Assembly (NCBI GenBank): GCA_024734555.1
Contig: JANPWX010000054.1
Location: 9,679,619-9,743,618 of the forward strand
DNA from: Trochalopteron elliotii
Taxonomy: Eukaryota; Chordata; Aves; Passeriformes; Leiothrichidae
Length of the DNA: 64,000 nucleotides
Direction of reading: 5' to 3'
The notes under the pieces were generated by a model. It was given only the letters and a program-made list of their open reading frames with translations. It made no database searches and was not told the DNA's origin. A program made the position numbers and the translations under genes. Shown here piece by piece: positions 44,770-58,149 of the stretch; the first letter of the stretch is position 1, and each line of letters opens with the position of its first letter.

Positions 44770-45383
44770 TCACCTGCTCCTGAGGGCTGAGCCGTGAGGC
44801 TGCAGCAGGTGCTGCCCTCACCCTCCGCTGAGCCCCTGCCCAGCGCGGCTGTGGGACAGACACACTCGGGCTTCTCCGCCTCTGTGCCACCCCCTGGCCT
44901 TGTGTCTGGCACAGTTACTGCTGTGACTGCGCGGAGGACACACGTCTCGTTTTGGCGCTGGCTGCAGCTCAGGCTTAGGGGCTCTAGCCGGCATGCGGCC
45001 CCCCGTTTGGCAGGCCTGGCTGCCCTCCATTCCCCTCAGCTCTTCCCAGGTGTGTCTGGGAAGCGCAGCAAAGGGGAGGGGGTGGCTCTGCCTTATCACT
45101 GGAAACGAGTTCATTGTGCTTAATCCCCTTTAACTGCAGCAATTACCCAGTAAATAGGTGTCAGCTGTTGCTGCTTAAAGAGATGATTACTTTTGCTGCC
45201 TGATGAAACAGGAGGAAAAAAATCGTCCTTAGTGTTCAAAGGGAGAAGGTAAGAGTTTTACAGTCCGTTTCACGCGGACTGAAGGTAATCTGTTCGTGCA
45301 CAGAATAAAGGGCTCCTGCTATTTTGGGAGCAAAGAGGCGTTCTGCTCTCATTTCAGACATATGAGGCAGGAGCATTCATCAG
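44770..45383 (+). promoter_or_regulatory. Small CpG-rich patch with downstream donor-like sites
   Basis: About 44770-45090 is GC- and CpG-enriched compared with both flanks. It is followed by two strong donor-like sequences, GAAG|GTAAGA at 45248/45249 and TCAG|GTAAGG at 45383/45384. The layout resembles a minor promoter with a first exon that has alternative 5' splice sites. No long conserved protein is encoded. Only transcript data could confirm it. Confidence 0.3.
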
Positions 45384-48300
45384 GTAAGGTTTCTTCTGAA
45401 GCAGTTATTCTTGTCTTAATGATCTTTGAAGAAATGTTGCAGTATGAGCTGATAAGCACTAGGAAGGTACTTATAAAATTAGTGATGATCTCCCATGTTT
45501 TTAGTAGCTCTTTTAACCAGGGTAAGAGTAATTGAAACACTTACTGTAAGCAAAATAATCAGGCTAACACTTGGGCCAAAAATAATTATTGTAGCATGTA
45601 TGTGGGGGCCTATTTCATGTTTTATGTTTTAGCTGACAGCAGGGATTGGGAATGGTGCTTCCCTGCACTGTGATAGTTCCAGTATTAAGCTATCAAATAG
45701 GGTTATTCCCAGAGCCTTGCTTCCCAATATGCTTCCCAATATAACCAGCTATAGCTGGTTAAAATCTCTTCATCCTATTAGATGAAATTTTGCTATCTTC
45801 CTACCAAATACATGTGTCTGAGCATGGTTTTTTAAGTTCTCTCCCAACTTATGCACATGCACGATTGTATACACAGGTGGATTCCTCTGTGGGAGACCTG
45901 TAATGGATGGTAGCTTTTATTTATGCCCAAACAGATTTCCTTTTAAACTAGGATTGCTCTGCTCTCACTTGCTGGGGTAGTGGCACAAAGGCCTGGCAGG
46001 ATGCTCCTATGCTTATAGTATCTATGAGATGTGGGGAGAAGCATGAGCAGAACTGGACCCTGAATGTCAATATCCTTTCCATTTTATTATGAAAATTGTT
46101 ACCTCTTACTTACGTGTAATTGATGATGCAGAAAAACAAACAGAGCATTTGACTAATGATTGTATTTGTGATCTGGTTTTGGGTTTGCTATGGCTTTGCA
46201 GGGTGAGTGCAGATAAGCCAGCTGTGTGCTCTGTGCTTCAGCTTTCCCATTTGTCCATGCAGATGATAAGTCTGACCTCTGTAGAAACCACTGTAAGAGA
46301 CTGATGAACAGTGCTGCAGAGCAGCTAGGTGGTATTGCTGCTACACATCACAGATGATTTTTTTTTGCCTGAGAATTTGAGAGGTTTGGGACTGCAGATT
46401 AATGCACCTGGAATGCTTGTTTATTTGGGTTTGGTATACATTTATTTAAGAGTAGAGAAAGGTGATCCTTTGGGGGCACTTAAAGCAGCTTGAGTGGAGG
46501 ATTATGAATTTTTCCCTTGAGATTCTCAGTGCCTGAGAACTCCTCACCTGCCAGAATGTCCTTTTTGCCTGCTGGTAAGGAATGGGAATTCACTGGTTGG
46601 TGTGTAGTACTCTGAAGAATTTTAAGCCAATTTCTTATGTACTTAACAGGTATTAGGAAACAAAAATGCGTATGTTCATGGTTTTTAAGGCAGACTGGCT
46701 ACAAGGAAAGGATAGATATAATTAAGTTAATAAAATCTCATTCTGAAAGTTTCTTGTGCCACAGGAGGGTTCTCTAAAGCACTGGTAGATGGGGAAGAGG
46801 GAAAGGTGTTTGTGCCTAATCTGTGACAATTTATATAATTTTACCATAATTATCTGTGAATGGATGGGCAGGATGACATTTATGCACAGAAAACCGTTTT
46901 GTTAATGCATCATATGACTGCATGTTGGCAGACTTGGGATTTGTCCAGCACTTGCAATGAAATACTGTCTCAACACGGTTTATTTCTCCTTCACGCTTCT
47001 GTGGGAAAGAGTAGTGCTCATACCAGCAGAGGACAGCCTGCATAAATGGCACCAGGGCTCTGCTTCAGAGGCTTGTTTACATTGGAACATGGAATAGGTT
47101 ACATCAGTAGTCAGAGCAGTGCTACTGCCGTATGGTTGTTCCTGTTCCAGAAAGTGTTTGTTTGTTTCTTACTACATGTCTAGAAGTTCAAAATAAACTG
47201 AAAAAATTACTTGTGCAAAAAGAGATATGTTCTACTAAAGTGACATTTGAAATTCATTGCTTTAGATTTAGCATATTTTTCTTGTATAAAAAAGGCCCAG
47301 ACTTGGCATAGATAGTCTTAAATGTTCTTAAGAATTGTAAACAGATTTCAGTCATGTTCATTCCAAAACAGTATTAATGCTGAAATTGTTTTGTATGTGG
47401 TAAGTTAGCAAGTTTTAAAACCTTCTAATCTGTCACAATATCAGTAAAAATCTTCCATACCTATTACAAAGACTGTATTGAGCCTTAAGAGAAACAGTAA
47501 GACATTTAATCTTCAACTTTCTCTTTAGGAAGAAACAGGCCTGAGCCATTAAATGGAATATCCAGGGAAAGATGGCTTATGTAACCCTAAGAAAGAGAAA
47601 TTGCTTCAGTGAAATGCAGTGTTACCAGGGATAGCACATGCTAAGTGAGATAGGCACAGAGCAATATGATAACCTGGAAGACAGGAACCATGAAGCCAAG
47701 CACTCAGAGTGGTTTGGAGTGTGGGGAAGAGAGCAGAGATGCAAGATGCAGTTGAAGGTGTCTTGCAAGTAAATAGAGGAAGTTACATATGAGGTAGCTA
47801 CAAAGGCAGTGAGGACAGTGGGATGGAGATTTGTTTTGTGGTGAAATGAGAAGGAAAGCAGCTGAATGCGGGTGCTTTGAGGAGGGAGGAGCAGTTTGGA
47901 GAGATGGGGCATATTTTGGGGTATTTTCTCTCATGGCACATTTAAATGGAGTTTGAAGATGATACTCTTGCACCTGTATAGCAAACTAGTGTACAACATA
48001 CCCTCCTGTCACTGATTTCCTTCTCTCACTGTAACTGAGATAGGTTAGACTGAGGATGAGATTCCAACTACCAAAAAAAGTTTTTTTATTTTTTACCAGA
48101 ATATCAAATCATACTTTGAAATGGTAAATCCCATTTCACAGAATACAGTACTGGATGATAATTGCTACAAGCACATGACACAAAGTGCTGAGCTGCTACA
48201 TTGTCCCTCTTGGCTCAGATTTGATCAGCTGTTTTGGAAAGTACAAGGTCTGTGGTAGACTGGGCATCACCTGTTGCTGCCATCCTAACTTTGGGATGAC

Positions 48301-49108
48301 TGCAGGCTGGGGGACCATATTAATCTGATGTGAGCACTGTGGCACGTGTTTGGATTAACTCAACAGAAATGCAATCATGTGTTAAAGTATTTGCTGCTGG
48401 GTATTTTGGCAGCACAGACCTGAGCAATGTGACTGCAGGTGGTGGGAGCAGCTGTCTCATCAACCTCTGCTGAGGTGGGGGTGCTGTCAGCCAAAGGCAG
48501 AACAGGCTTTTGAAGCACTCTAAGATATGATTGCTCATAGCTTTTGTCTCCTTTTCTTCAGTCATTTGATTCACCTGCTAATATGGGCTTAACAGGCTTG
48601 CAGAAGCCTGGTCTGTACTTCAGGTGCAAATTGATTAGCTGAAGATTAAAAGCCCTCTATAAATGTGTCCATAAACCATGACTTGAGCTTTTTAAACTTT
48701 TCAATAGAGGAGCAAGTTCCTGTACAGCAAATCTATATATTGCAGTGCCTTTTTGAGGGTTTTCTGAGGATTATTCACAAGGTGCCAGCAATCCTCTGAC
48801 AGCAGGATGGGAAGCAGTACTTTGCCAGCATGAGGCCTTATTCACTGGACGCCTGCTTTCCCTTTGCTTGCTCCTCTTCACTCGATTTTGACTGCTCCAG
48901 GTCCCAGTCGTGTTAACCCGTCCCAAATGTTCGCTCTCTGCAGTGCTTTCTTCTCCACAGCAAATCCAAAAGCAGGACAGTGTAATAGCACTCCCAGACT
49001 CCTGTCCACTCCTCCAGCCTCCCCTGAGAATCAATGTTTCTGTGATGTGGCTTCACATCCCATTCTGGCTTCCTACTACAATTTCCTCCACCTCTTTAAC
49101 GTAGCAAA
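45384..49108. other. Intergenic, nothing recognised
   Basis: No exon or transposon was recognised. A local 12-base duplication (GCTTCCCAATAT) lies near 45719-45742. No PLAU-like protease or NDST-like sulfotransferase coding sequence was found. Confidence 0.6.
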
Positions 49109-49960
49109 TTGCACCGTGCGTGTTTGTGTTTCTCGGGAGGCTGCTGCCGGCGATGCCACGGCAGTGTCAATCCCTACCTACCGCTTTCCTGGGCATCCCA
49201 CGCCTTCCGCGCTGCCGGGAGCGCGGCGACCGTGCCGGGCAGCACCGGGGCGCGGTGGCGCCGCCGGTCCCCGCTCCCACCAATTCCTTCCANNNNNNNN
49301 NNNNNNNNNNNNNNNNNNNNNNNNNNNNNNNNNNNNNNNNNNNNNNNNNNNNNNNNNNNNNNNNNNNNNNNNNNNNNNNNNNNNNNNNNNNNNNNNNNNN
49401 NNNNNNNNNNNNNNNNNNNNNNNNNNNNNNNNNNNNNNNNNNNNNNNNNNNNNNNNNNNNNNNNNNNNNNNNNNNNNNNNNNNNNNNNNNNNNNNNNNNN
49501 NNNNNNNNNNNNNNNNNNNNNNNNNNNNNNNNNNNNNNNNNNNNNNNNNNNNNNNNNNNNNNNNNNNNNNNNNNNNNNNNNNNNNNNNNNNNNNNNNNNN
49601 NNNNNNNNNNNNNNNNNNNNNNNNNNNNNNNNNNNNNNNNNNNNNNNNNNNNNNNNNNNNNNNNNNNNNNNNNNNNNNNNNNNNNNNNNNNTGCGCTCCG
49701 GCCACCGGCGGGGAGCGGGGTCCTGGGCCGGAGCTGCGCTCCCGGCCTCACTCCAGTTTTGTTTACCCCACGGCGTCGTGTTGCGGGCGGCGAGGTGGCT
49801 GCGTACGGCGGGACCGGCGCCGAAGTAGTCGGCGGGCACCGGGGAAGGGGATGCTCCTGTCCCCGTGGCGAGGCTGCGGCTGCACTGCCCGTGCTGCACA
49901 CGCTGCTGTCTGGGAGCTGCGCTCAGACCAGGCCAGCCGTAGGTACGGTTGTGGTACTAT
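49109..49960. promoter_or_regulatory. CpG island interrupted by an assembly gap
   Basis: The visible flanks (49130-49292 and 49692-49945) are very GC-rich with dense CpG, and the core is missing (399 N). This is the classic layout of a vertebrate promoter and first exon. A donor-like TAG|GTACGG lies at 49942/49943, which would suit a plus-strand first exon. In mammals NDST2 is the same-strand neighbour directly downstream of CAMK2G, so its promoter is one candidate. No coding exon is visible and the direction is uncertain. Confidence 0.6.
49293..49691. other. Assembly gap (N run)
   Basis: 399 N at the core of the CpG island. Such gaps are typical of GC-extreme avian promoters. Open frames through it are artefacts. 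Confidence 1.
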
Positions 49961-50402
49961 GAAGACACAATAAAAATTACATAGAGAAAGCTGATAGAAA
50001 CATGAAGAATCGTTCCTGTAGTATTTCCCATCGTATTTTAGTTGTTAAAAACATTCTTGCGGAGGTAAAGTGATCAATAAAAGCACGAGAAATCCCTGTT
50101 TGCTTATGCAAGACTGCATAAACTGTGTTGCCTGAATTAGAACTGAGCAAATGTCAGACATCTGAATTCAGCCACAAGTTACGCTACTCCACACTGAGAT
50201 CCTTTGTGACCAATTTTGCCAAACAAGTATTCAGAGTTGTTAGTTGTATGTGCATTTCTCATTAGGAAATGTAACTTTGTCCTTTGTGGCAGAGGTAAAC
50301 TAGAAACTTCTGATGAATTGTTCAGATTATGTGCAGTCAATTATCTGTGGTCATTGGGCTGGGGAATTTTGAATGATGGCAGTATGGAGGGACACATCGT
50401 GT

Positions 50403-50420
50403 AAAAAAAAAAAAAAAAAA
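50403..50420. repeat. A homopolymer
   Basis: A run of about 18 A, followed shortly by a further A-rich stretch. No retroposed body was recognised. Confidence 0.7.
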
Positions 50421-53400
50421 TCCAAGGAGCCAGAAAAAAATAAAAACTTAGTGTCAGCCCCAAGAGTTTATTGGCCTGGGCGCCCACATGTGCTGGCATT
50501 GCCTGTGTGGGTGATCCCAAAGCCCTATAGAGCTGCTGCACAAAGGCACCTGAAGTGCTCCATCCACAGTGGGTTTGTGCAGTGTCTCTGCATTGGGCTT
50601 CTCAGTGCAGCTGTTTTCATGGCACTGAGGTCACTGATCTGCTGACAGAATGGACACAGAAAGGCATTTTCCTTGGTTCTTCACCCTGCATAAAAGTGAT
50701 TGTGGTGTGTTGAGACTGTTGGTTCCAAAAACAGCCTGACTCCAGTAGACCAGTTTTGAGCCAGTGGAAAATCTCTGTGCTTAAATCTGGCAACCAGCAT
50801 AAAATGGTCTAAAAGCTTTCTGTTGTCAGCAGCTGTGAACAAGTGCATATCTCTTACAGTTATTATCTTGTCCAGTTGCTGCTTTCTTCCTAAATTTTTC
50901 TTCCTTATCCCAAATTCCTCTTTTTGTTTGTTCTTCCCTCTTAGTTTTTGTTCTTCTCTAAGCACATGGTACTATTTTCCTTGTTGCTTCTTGAACATGG
51001 TCTCCTAATGGGTCTTCTCTTCCTCTGTTTCAGTATTTCTTCAGCCTTTGTAAAACTGGTTTTTACCTGTATATATGAACTATGAAGAACTGGAATTTTC
51101 AAAAAAAGATGCAGCTCAGAATGAGCTGAGGGCAAGGACACAGAACAGGAGTAGTGATACATCTGTCCATGTCAGATTTTTTGCTCAGTTGCAGAGATTG
51201 CTTTTACCTGTGGGTATGGGTTCTCAGACCGGGTGTCAGAATGGAGAGTGGGGGCCAACCTGGCAGCAAAATGAGATTGTGATACAGAAAAATCGAGAGT
51301 CAGTGTTTTGAGGTATGGTATAATATGTGTGATTGTTTATCAGGACGTGAGCATGTGCCTGGGCAAGCTGTGTCTCCCAGCAGCATCTACTAGTGCAGTG
51401 ATGGTGGGATCTACTGCATGGATTTTGCATGAAGCATGTTTCACTGTTGTGCCTAACCTTCAGTCAGATCTGCATCGGAATTCATGTACAGGCCGGGTAA
51501 AAATAGCTGAAGCTTACTTTTGTATTTACATTTATAATTCCATGATTGTTTTTTTAAAAAAAATGGGGGAAGGGGAAATAACCAAATGCAGCTGAGATTT
51601 CGATGTGTCCTGAACCACAGCCTATCTTCCCATCACTGAGCCTTGTTTCAAAGGATTGAATGACTGTCTCAGATCTCTCCATGCCATATCTGGAATATGT
51701 GGTGATTCTCTGAGCAGAGCTGCACGGATAAGATAATACATTTCATTTTAATTGGCAGAGTTGTTTACACATGATCTCTTGCTCATTTTCCTCTGTTAAA
51801 GGAATGCATATCTATCCCTGATTACAGCTCAGGTCAAAATCCCTCAGCACTTGTAGCAAATCTCCTTTAATTGGTCTCATTTAGCTCTCATAAGGTTGTG
51901 TTTTAATTCTCACTCTTCTGAATCCTTTTCCCCAATCTGTAATGTAATTTATTACAGGATATTTTATAGACAAGGGAGCAGCCTCTGGCTGTCAGCAACC
52001 TTTGCAGTGTATCAAATTTCCAGCTCAACAGGCAGCTGCAATGGAGTTTTTTGGTGTAAGGCAGTGATGCTGCAGCAGAAGCACACAGGCAGTCAGTGGT
52101 GGCGGCACTGGGCATGAGTGCAGGGTTTGTCCTGGATTCTGGAGGTAATTGGGGTGAATGCTCCTGTTTGCTCTCTCTGCTTCTCTACTCTTAATTCTTG
52201 TTTTGCTGATGCTGGGGTCTTTGAGTTCATTTTTTTCCTTTCTAGCTGTCTTTCCAATCTCTGTGTTTCAAGGCAAATGCATCCAAGTTGCTGCTGTTTT
52301 CTGATGACAGACTTTGAGCAGCACAGGAGTGGTGGAAGGCAAGTCCTGGGAGCGTATTTTTAGAAGGCCCAAAACATTAGCTGTCTTTAATAAATTCCCT
52401 GTGATTTTGCTGAACACAGTTGCTTTGGTTAATTGAACATAATCCAAAGAGGTGAAATTCTGCATTTCATTATGCCTGTGCTGAGGCACTTCACCTCTGG
52501 CCTGTAACAGCATAGTCTGCAGGCACCATGCACTGGTGCAGCTCCTTCCCGATCTCCAGGTATTCTGAAAGTCTCAAAGTCTGGGGTTTGTTTTTCTTTT
52601 TTGTTTTTGAGCTGTGCCCTCTGCCTTTACACTGGCAATTTTCCCACTACAGTAAAATCAGAAGGGACCATGTGCCTCTGCTTCAGCTGCTGGAGATGGC
52701 AGGCTGCGTGGTGCAGCAGTGAAGGTACAGACAGACGTTTTCCTTTGCTGATCCTGCTCCGGAAGCAGGAATCTCCAGTAGAGCTGGGGAGCACAGCTGT
52801 GTCTTAGATCACCACTGAAAGATTTAGTGGAGTGTACAGATGAGAGTCCTACCTGTTCTTCCTGCATAGTGATATTTGATGGCCTTTGTCCTCTGGCAGT
52901 TGCTGTTTGGGGACTGTTTTCGATATAGGCTCCTACGCTGAAAGGAAATTATATAGATCACTAGACTCAATCCATATGTGCTCTGTTAAAAATGCAATAG
53001 AACTCTCTAGACATGAGTGATGAATTAATCTGCACCAGGAAGATACCCTCCATCACATTCTTGCCTGCTCTAATATTTTTTAGTAAGCTACCTGATTTAG
53101 CAGTGAATGTGAGGTTTTGGTAAGATTGGTAAGATTTGGTAAGTGCAGTTTGGACCTTCTCAAAATGTTTGTGGCTTATGCTGGGCAGTGTAACGAGATC
53201 TGTTTTCACAGAAGTTGGATTTGCTGTTTGCTTTTTTTTTTAAAGCTGCTCAAACTCTTTAAACAAGGAGAGGGATGGGCACACACTCTCTCTATATAGA
53301 CTCAACCTGCTTTTAAATTTGTCAAATAAAATGAATAGCACAAAATAAGAAAGGACAGCTTCATGCAGCACTTGCTTATGTACTAGCAACACCAGGAAGG

Positions 53401-56400
53401 TGTTTGGAAATACCTGTCTCTTCCAAATGTGTTTGTAGCTGTGTGCAGCCACAGCTGTTCTTCCTGCTGGGGTTGCAGATGTGGAGTATCAGCAGCACTT
53501 GCAGCTCTTCCCAGGCTGAAATGTTACTGCCTTAACTTAGTCTATGATTGTGCCCTCTTCTTTCCATTGGACAAATTTTGTATTTGTCATTAAATCCAAA
53601 TTATGAAGTTATGCATTAAAAGTAACAGCAATCAGATACCAACGTTCATATATTTTTCTCTGAAGTCAAAGGAAGTTGAAAAAGGAGAGATAGGTTTTGT
53701 CCTTTGCTCAGTGTACACGGCCTGTGCAGGTCCTAGTGCTGGTGGTCCCTGTGCTTTGGGTGTCTCACACTGCACTTAACATCTACAGCATTTTGTCACA
53801 TGTTTTGAGTGTGGAGTGGAAGTGAGGGAGTGTGGGATACAGTTGTACTGCACTAGCTTGGTCTGTTTTCTCTCAACACTGCAGTGCATTATTCTGTATT
53901 TTTTTTTCCCCTCTGGAAATATCTCCATTAGTAGAAAAGATTGTCCAGGGCATTCTCTGTGAAACAAGAGGCAGCAGAGTCTGTCCCCTCCTCTCCTACC
54001 TTTCCATCCCGGTACAGTAGTTCACAAGAGGAGGATGCCTCCTCAGAGAGGGTTTCCACAGTGGGGGAGAGAGTAGGTCATAAAGCTACATGTGTTAGAT
54101 GGCACACCAACAAGTCATAGCCCTCTCCAGAGTCAGGGATCACTGCTGCTTTAATTTATTGATGTATGTTTTTCCTCTGTATTCAGTTGTTGGATTGGGA
54201 GCTGGGTTGGCATAACTGATGCAACAGGGAAGGAGGAGAGAGGGACAGCAAAATGACAATTTTATCCCTTCTTAATCTCTTTTTGCAGTTCTGGTCTGCC
54301 ATCTGGTCAGTCTCTTTGAAAGCATACAACCCCAGCTCTCTGTCCTTACTCTTTCTTCCTCCAGTCTTTTACATCCTTCAGTTCTGCATTAGGGACTCTC
54401 CAAGAATCTTACACTCCTCTGGGTGGTTTGTGTTGGGCGGCTCCTGTGTCAGGACCATTAGATTAGGTGATGGAGCAACTTGTTTTCCTTTGATCGTGTT
54501 TAGTTTTACAGTTCCAGATGATTCCATTAGCCTAATATTTTATTGGTCTTTAAGCTTGTCTCTAATTAATGCTAATTTGCTTGGCAGTACTTCTGAAGTA
54601 AAATCAGAGCTTGCACGTGGGTTTTTAGAGCTCTTCAACAGATCTTAACTCTTACATTTTCAATCACTTTGGTATTAATTCCTCAAAGGAAGCAGTGGAA
54701 TGATAGGCCTTAGCTGTGCTACATTTTGAGTAGTAGAGCTCAATTTAGAAAAGCAGAGAACTTGAGATTTACTTCAGAAAGGTTAGAAGAACCATAGAAC
54801 ATTTACACATGTCTATTTTTGTTTTAAGAACCTCTTACTGAATGAGTTTGCATTAGCTCTCTAGCCCTTACTGGTGCTTTAGAGTGTATGGAAAATTTTG
54901 TATCACAAAGGGCTTTTAAAGCAGTCAGATCTGGCTTCTCTTGCATGATGAGAGTTGGAGTCATCTGATTACATGTGAAGGTACAGTATGTAAATACAGC
55001 TCAAGTGTCCACATCTGAGCTGGACACTTTAAGTTCCCTTTATGTTAAGGGTATGTTAGGGCGCTGTTCATTTCTAAATCTACCCTAAAGTAGATGTCCA
55101 CATTTCTTGAGATGAATCACTTGCTGGAAGTTCTTTTTTGTTTTTCCACTGAATATATTAAAAGTTGAGAATGTCACTGCAGATGCAGAGAATGTCAGCA
55201 GGATAAGTATCTGAGCAGAAGCTGAGTTGAACACCTTCCAGAGTGACAGCTAACTTGCTCCTAATCCTGGAATGCTTTTCAGTGTAGCATTTTTAATATC
55301 TTCACCATTAATTATGTAAGTTTGTCTCTTCTGATCTTAACTACCTTTTCCATATTTAAAACTCTTTTTCTGTACATTTTTTTTTAAGCTAATGCTGATG
55401 TGGAGATTCTGTGCTACTCACACTTTATTCTGAAAGCTTTTGCGAGTGCTGACTGTTACAGCTTGTTCTGCAACCATCGATTGTCTTTGCCCTTGCCTCT
55501 GTGGTTAAGTTGTTCAACAGCCAGGGCTCCACTGTAAGTGGTAACCAGGACCTTACTGGGGTCCTGGACAGCCATGCCTGTCCCAGAGAAGTCAGACCAA
55601 ATCATGGGTGGGTCAAAATCCAGCTGCAGAGATTGTAGTTGGCTCTAAGCAAGGAGAATGTCAAAATGTCAGATACTGGCCTATGTTTTTTTTCTGTAAA
55701 GAGACTGGTTTCTCTCCTGCACAGTCTGGGTTTTACACTGCTGGAAGCTTAACTTTGAACAAATGATGAGGTCAGGTTTGGAGTGGCCCAACACAGTGGC
55801 ACATTGCATGACTGAAATGAATAATGTAATTTCACAGCAAGTTGAATACATCTTAATATTTAACGGCCCCAGATGAACAAGTAGCACAGGAAGACTGAGC
55901 AATCTAATAAAAGGCAGAAATTTCAGTGCAGAAAAGTTTGATGTTTTACCTGACCCCTTAAAACGTCATCCTCTTGAATCTGTCATCACCCATGTTTTGT
56001 TTGTGTTTCTTTTCTTGACATCACCTGTGTGTAGGTCAGTTTCAAGTGTAGAAATGTCTTTGAAGTGGCATTCTTTGTCTCAGCAATGGAGCTACAGAAC
56101 TGAAATCATCATCACCTAACTGTTGGAAAGCTGCTTGTCCTCCAGTTATTGAGGGCTGCAGAGGTATTGAAAAGAGCAGACAGAAACTAGTGTAGATATT
56201 GCATCGATCAACACAGAGTGTCTGTGTGTGAGGGCTGCTGCAGCTCCCTGTTCCATCAGCTGTGTGAATCCACTTTCAGGAGAACGATGTGAGCTTTTGT
56301 AGTGTTAAACCTGCTTTTTCAGTGGGATAAAGTGGGATCCTGGTACAGTCCAGCAGTTGTGAAGAGGCAGATTCATTTCATCATTGAAGCCTGGCATAAA

Positions 56401-58074
56401 TTGCTGGTCTCCGTGTCTGATCTATTGTCCAGAACAGCTCTGAAACATTCAGCTTTCCCTACCCCCCATTTTGATTACGAATAATATATTTAATTTGTTA
56501 TTTGTGATTTCATTGTTTTTATTTTTAATTAAATGGTCTGGATTCACTCAGCAATACTGAAGCTAAAAATGTATGTACTTTACTTATGGCTGAGTCATAA
56601 TCATCTTCCTCATAAGCAGAGATCTGTCACTGTCTCCTGATTTAGTTTTGTCTGGAGACTTCCATCCATATCCTTCCTTTATGTTTCTTTTTCTGATCTG
56701 GTCACTTGTATCAAAGCATGATGTGAATAAGCCTACTTTCCTGAGTCAAGGCTACCGTGAAAAAGTGCTGTTATCGTGTGCTCACATCTATATTTTAGTA
56801 TCCTGTAACTGTGCATGGAACAGGGTGTGTTTCCATGGCCCAAGTCCACATAAACATATAAACACAAAGCTTTCTACAGGAAAACTTGCTTTGCCTCAAA
56901 CAAAATATTGATGTTTGCCTTTCCCAGCATTACTTAGAAATACAAATTCCTCACTAACCACACGCGATGCTGCAGTGCCTGTGGTAGCAGGCAGAGCTCA
57001 AAAGTTCTTTTTGGTCTTGCGTTGTGTATGTGGGCAGGTTAAGAGCAAACTGGTGTTCAGGGATTGTCCTAATTGCAGTTGGTGTTGAACATAATGTTTC
57101 TCTGAGGTTGTTAAGTCTCTTGCATGTAGTAGAGCAATGGTATAATTATTTTTAAGTTGGTCCTAGCATTTTCCTATTGCTAAATGGAAACAGGGTGAAG
57201 ATGCCCTTTGAATGTATTCCTCTTAGTTTGCATTTAAACTGATACTACTGCCGAGGAAAGCAATCCAATCCTGTAGTGGTGCTTGTCTGTACTGGTGCAA
57301 GAACTCACCAAGAAGGATCAGGAAACTCATGTGGAAATTAAAATAACAGAACAAAACAAACCTCCTTTTTTCCTATGTTATCGTTCTCCAGAAGGAAAAT
57401 TTTAACTTATCAGTAAGAAACCCAGTCAGGCTCAAATGCTCTTGTAGTTGCCCACCACAGAGTACCTTGAGGATAAGATGAATTGATGGCATGCCAGGGC
57501 CACTGTCTTTGGAGGAGAGGAGTGACCTCCGCACAGTTTCACATGGTGTAAGCTGAAGAGGAGTCTTGTGCTACTTCTCTCTGCATCAGTCCTGCAGTTT
57601 TTAAATCTAGATTAGCCTTAACTAACAGTGGTCATGAGAAGCTCTGAAACAAGCAGCATGATAAGAGCCAAACTGTATGTCCAGCAGACTGAGAGCCAGT
57701 AACTGCAGTCCTTCATTGCTGCCTCTTCTTTTCCACTTCTAATTGGACACTGGATTAATTTTTGTATTGCTGATTTCTTGTAAGGGGTAAGGTTGAAGAA
57801 GTAATAGCAATAATAGTTTCTGAAGAAAATAGGTCCTGGGGAAGACTAAAGTAGTAATTTTGACCAAGGTGCAGATCAGCCCTGAGTTCACAGGTTCGGC
57901 ACTTTTTTTTTTAAATTTGCATCTACTCCAAGACTTCCCAGCTTCTCTGATAAGTAGTGCTGCATTATCTTTATGGTCCTGTGCAATTTACCAGAAAGAC
58001 ATGAATTGTTATGTCAGTAAACTAGTTATATTTCTATGGAATTGTTCTTGGGCTTGTTTTTTTCCGTATCTTGT

Positions 58075-58149
58075 TAAAAAAACCCCAAAAACAACAACAA
58101 CACAACAAAACCAAAACTAAACAAACTAAAAAACCAACCAAACAAAAGC
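58075..58149. repeat. A/C-rich low-complexity tract
   Basis: About 75 nt made almost only of A and C (AACAACAACAACAC, AAAACCAAAACTAAAC and similar). It is an imperfect simple repeat with no known function. Confidence 0.8.

Noticed and set aside
45296..45386. Zinc-finger-like peptide (FCSHFRHMRQEH)
   Set aside because: The Cys-X2-Cys half is missing, the frame is short and no neighbouring finger exists. The splice-site pattern was kept as a finding instead.
48864..49973. Long open frames spanning the second gap (also 34322-34917 at the first)
   Set aside because: Most of their length is N. Open status through unknown bases is meaningless.
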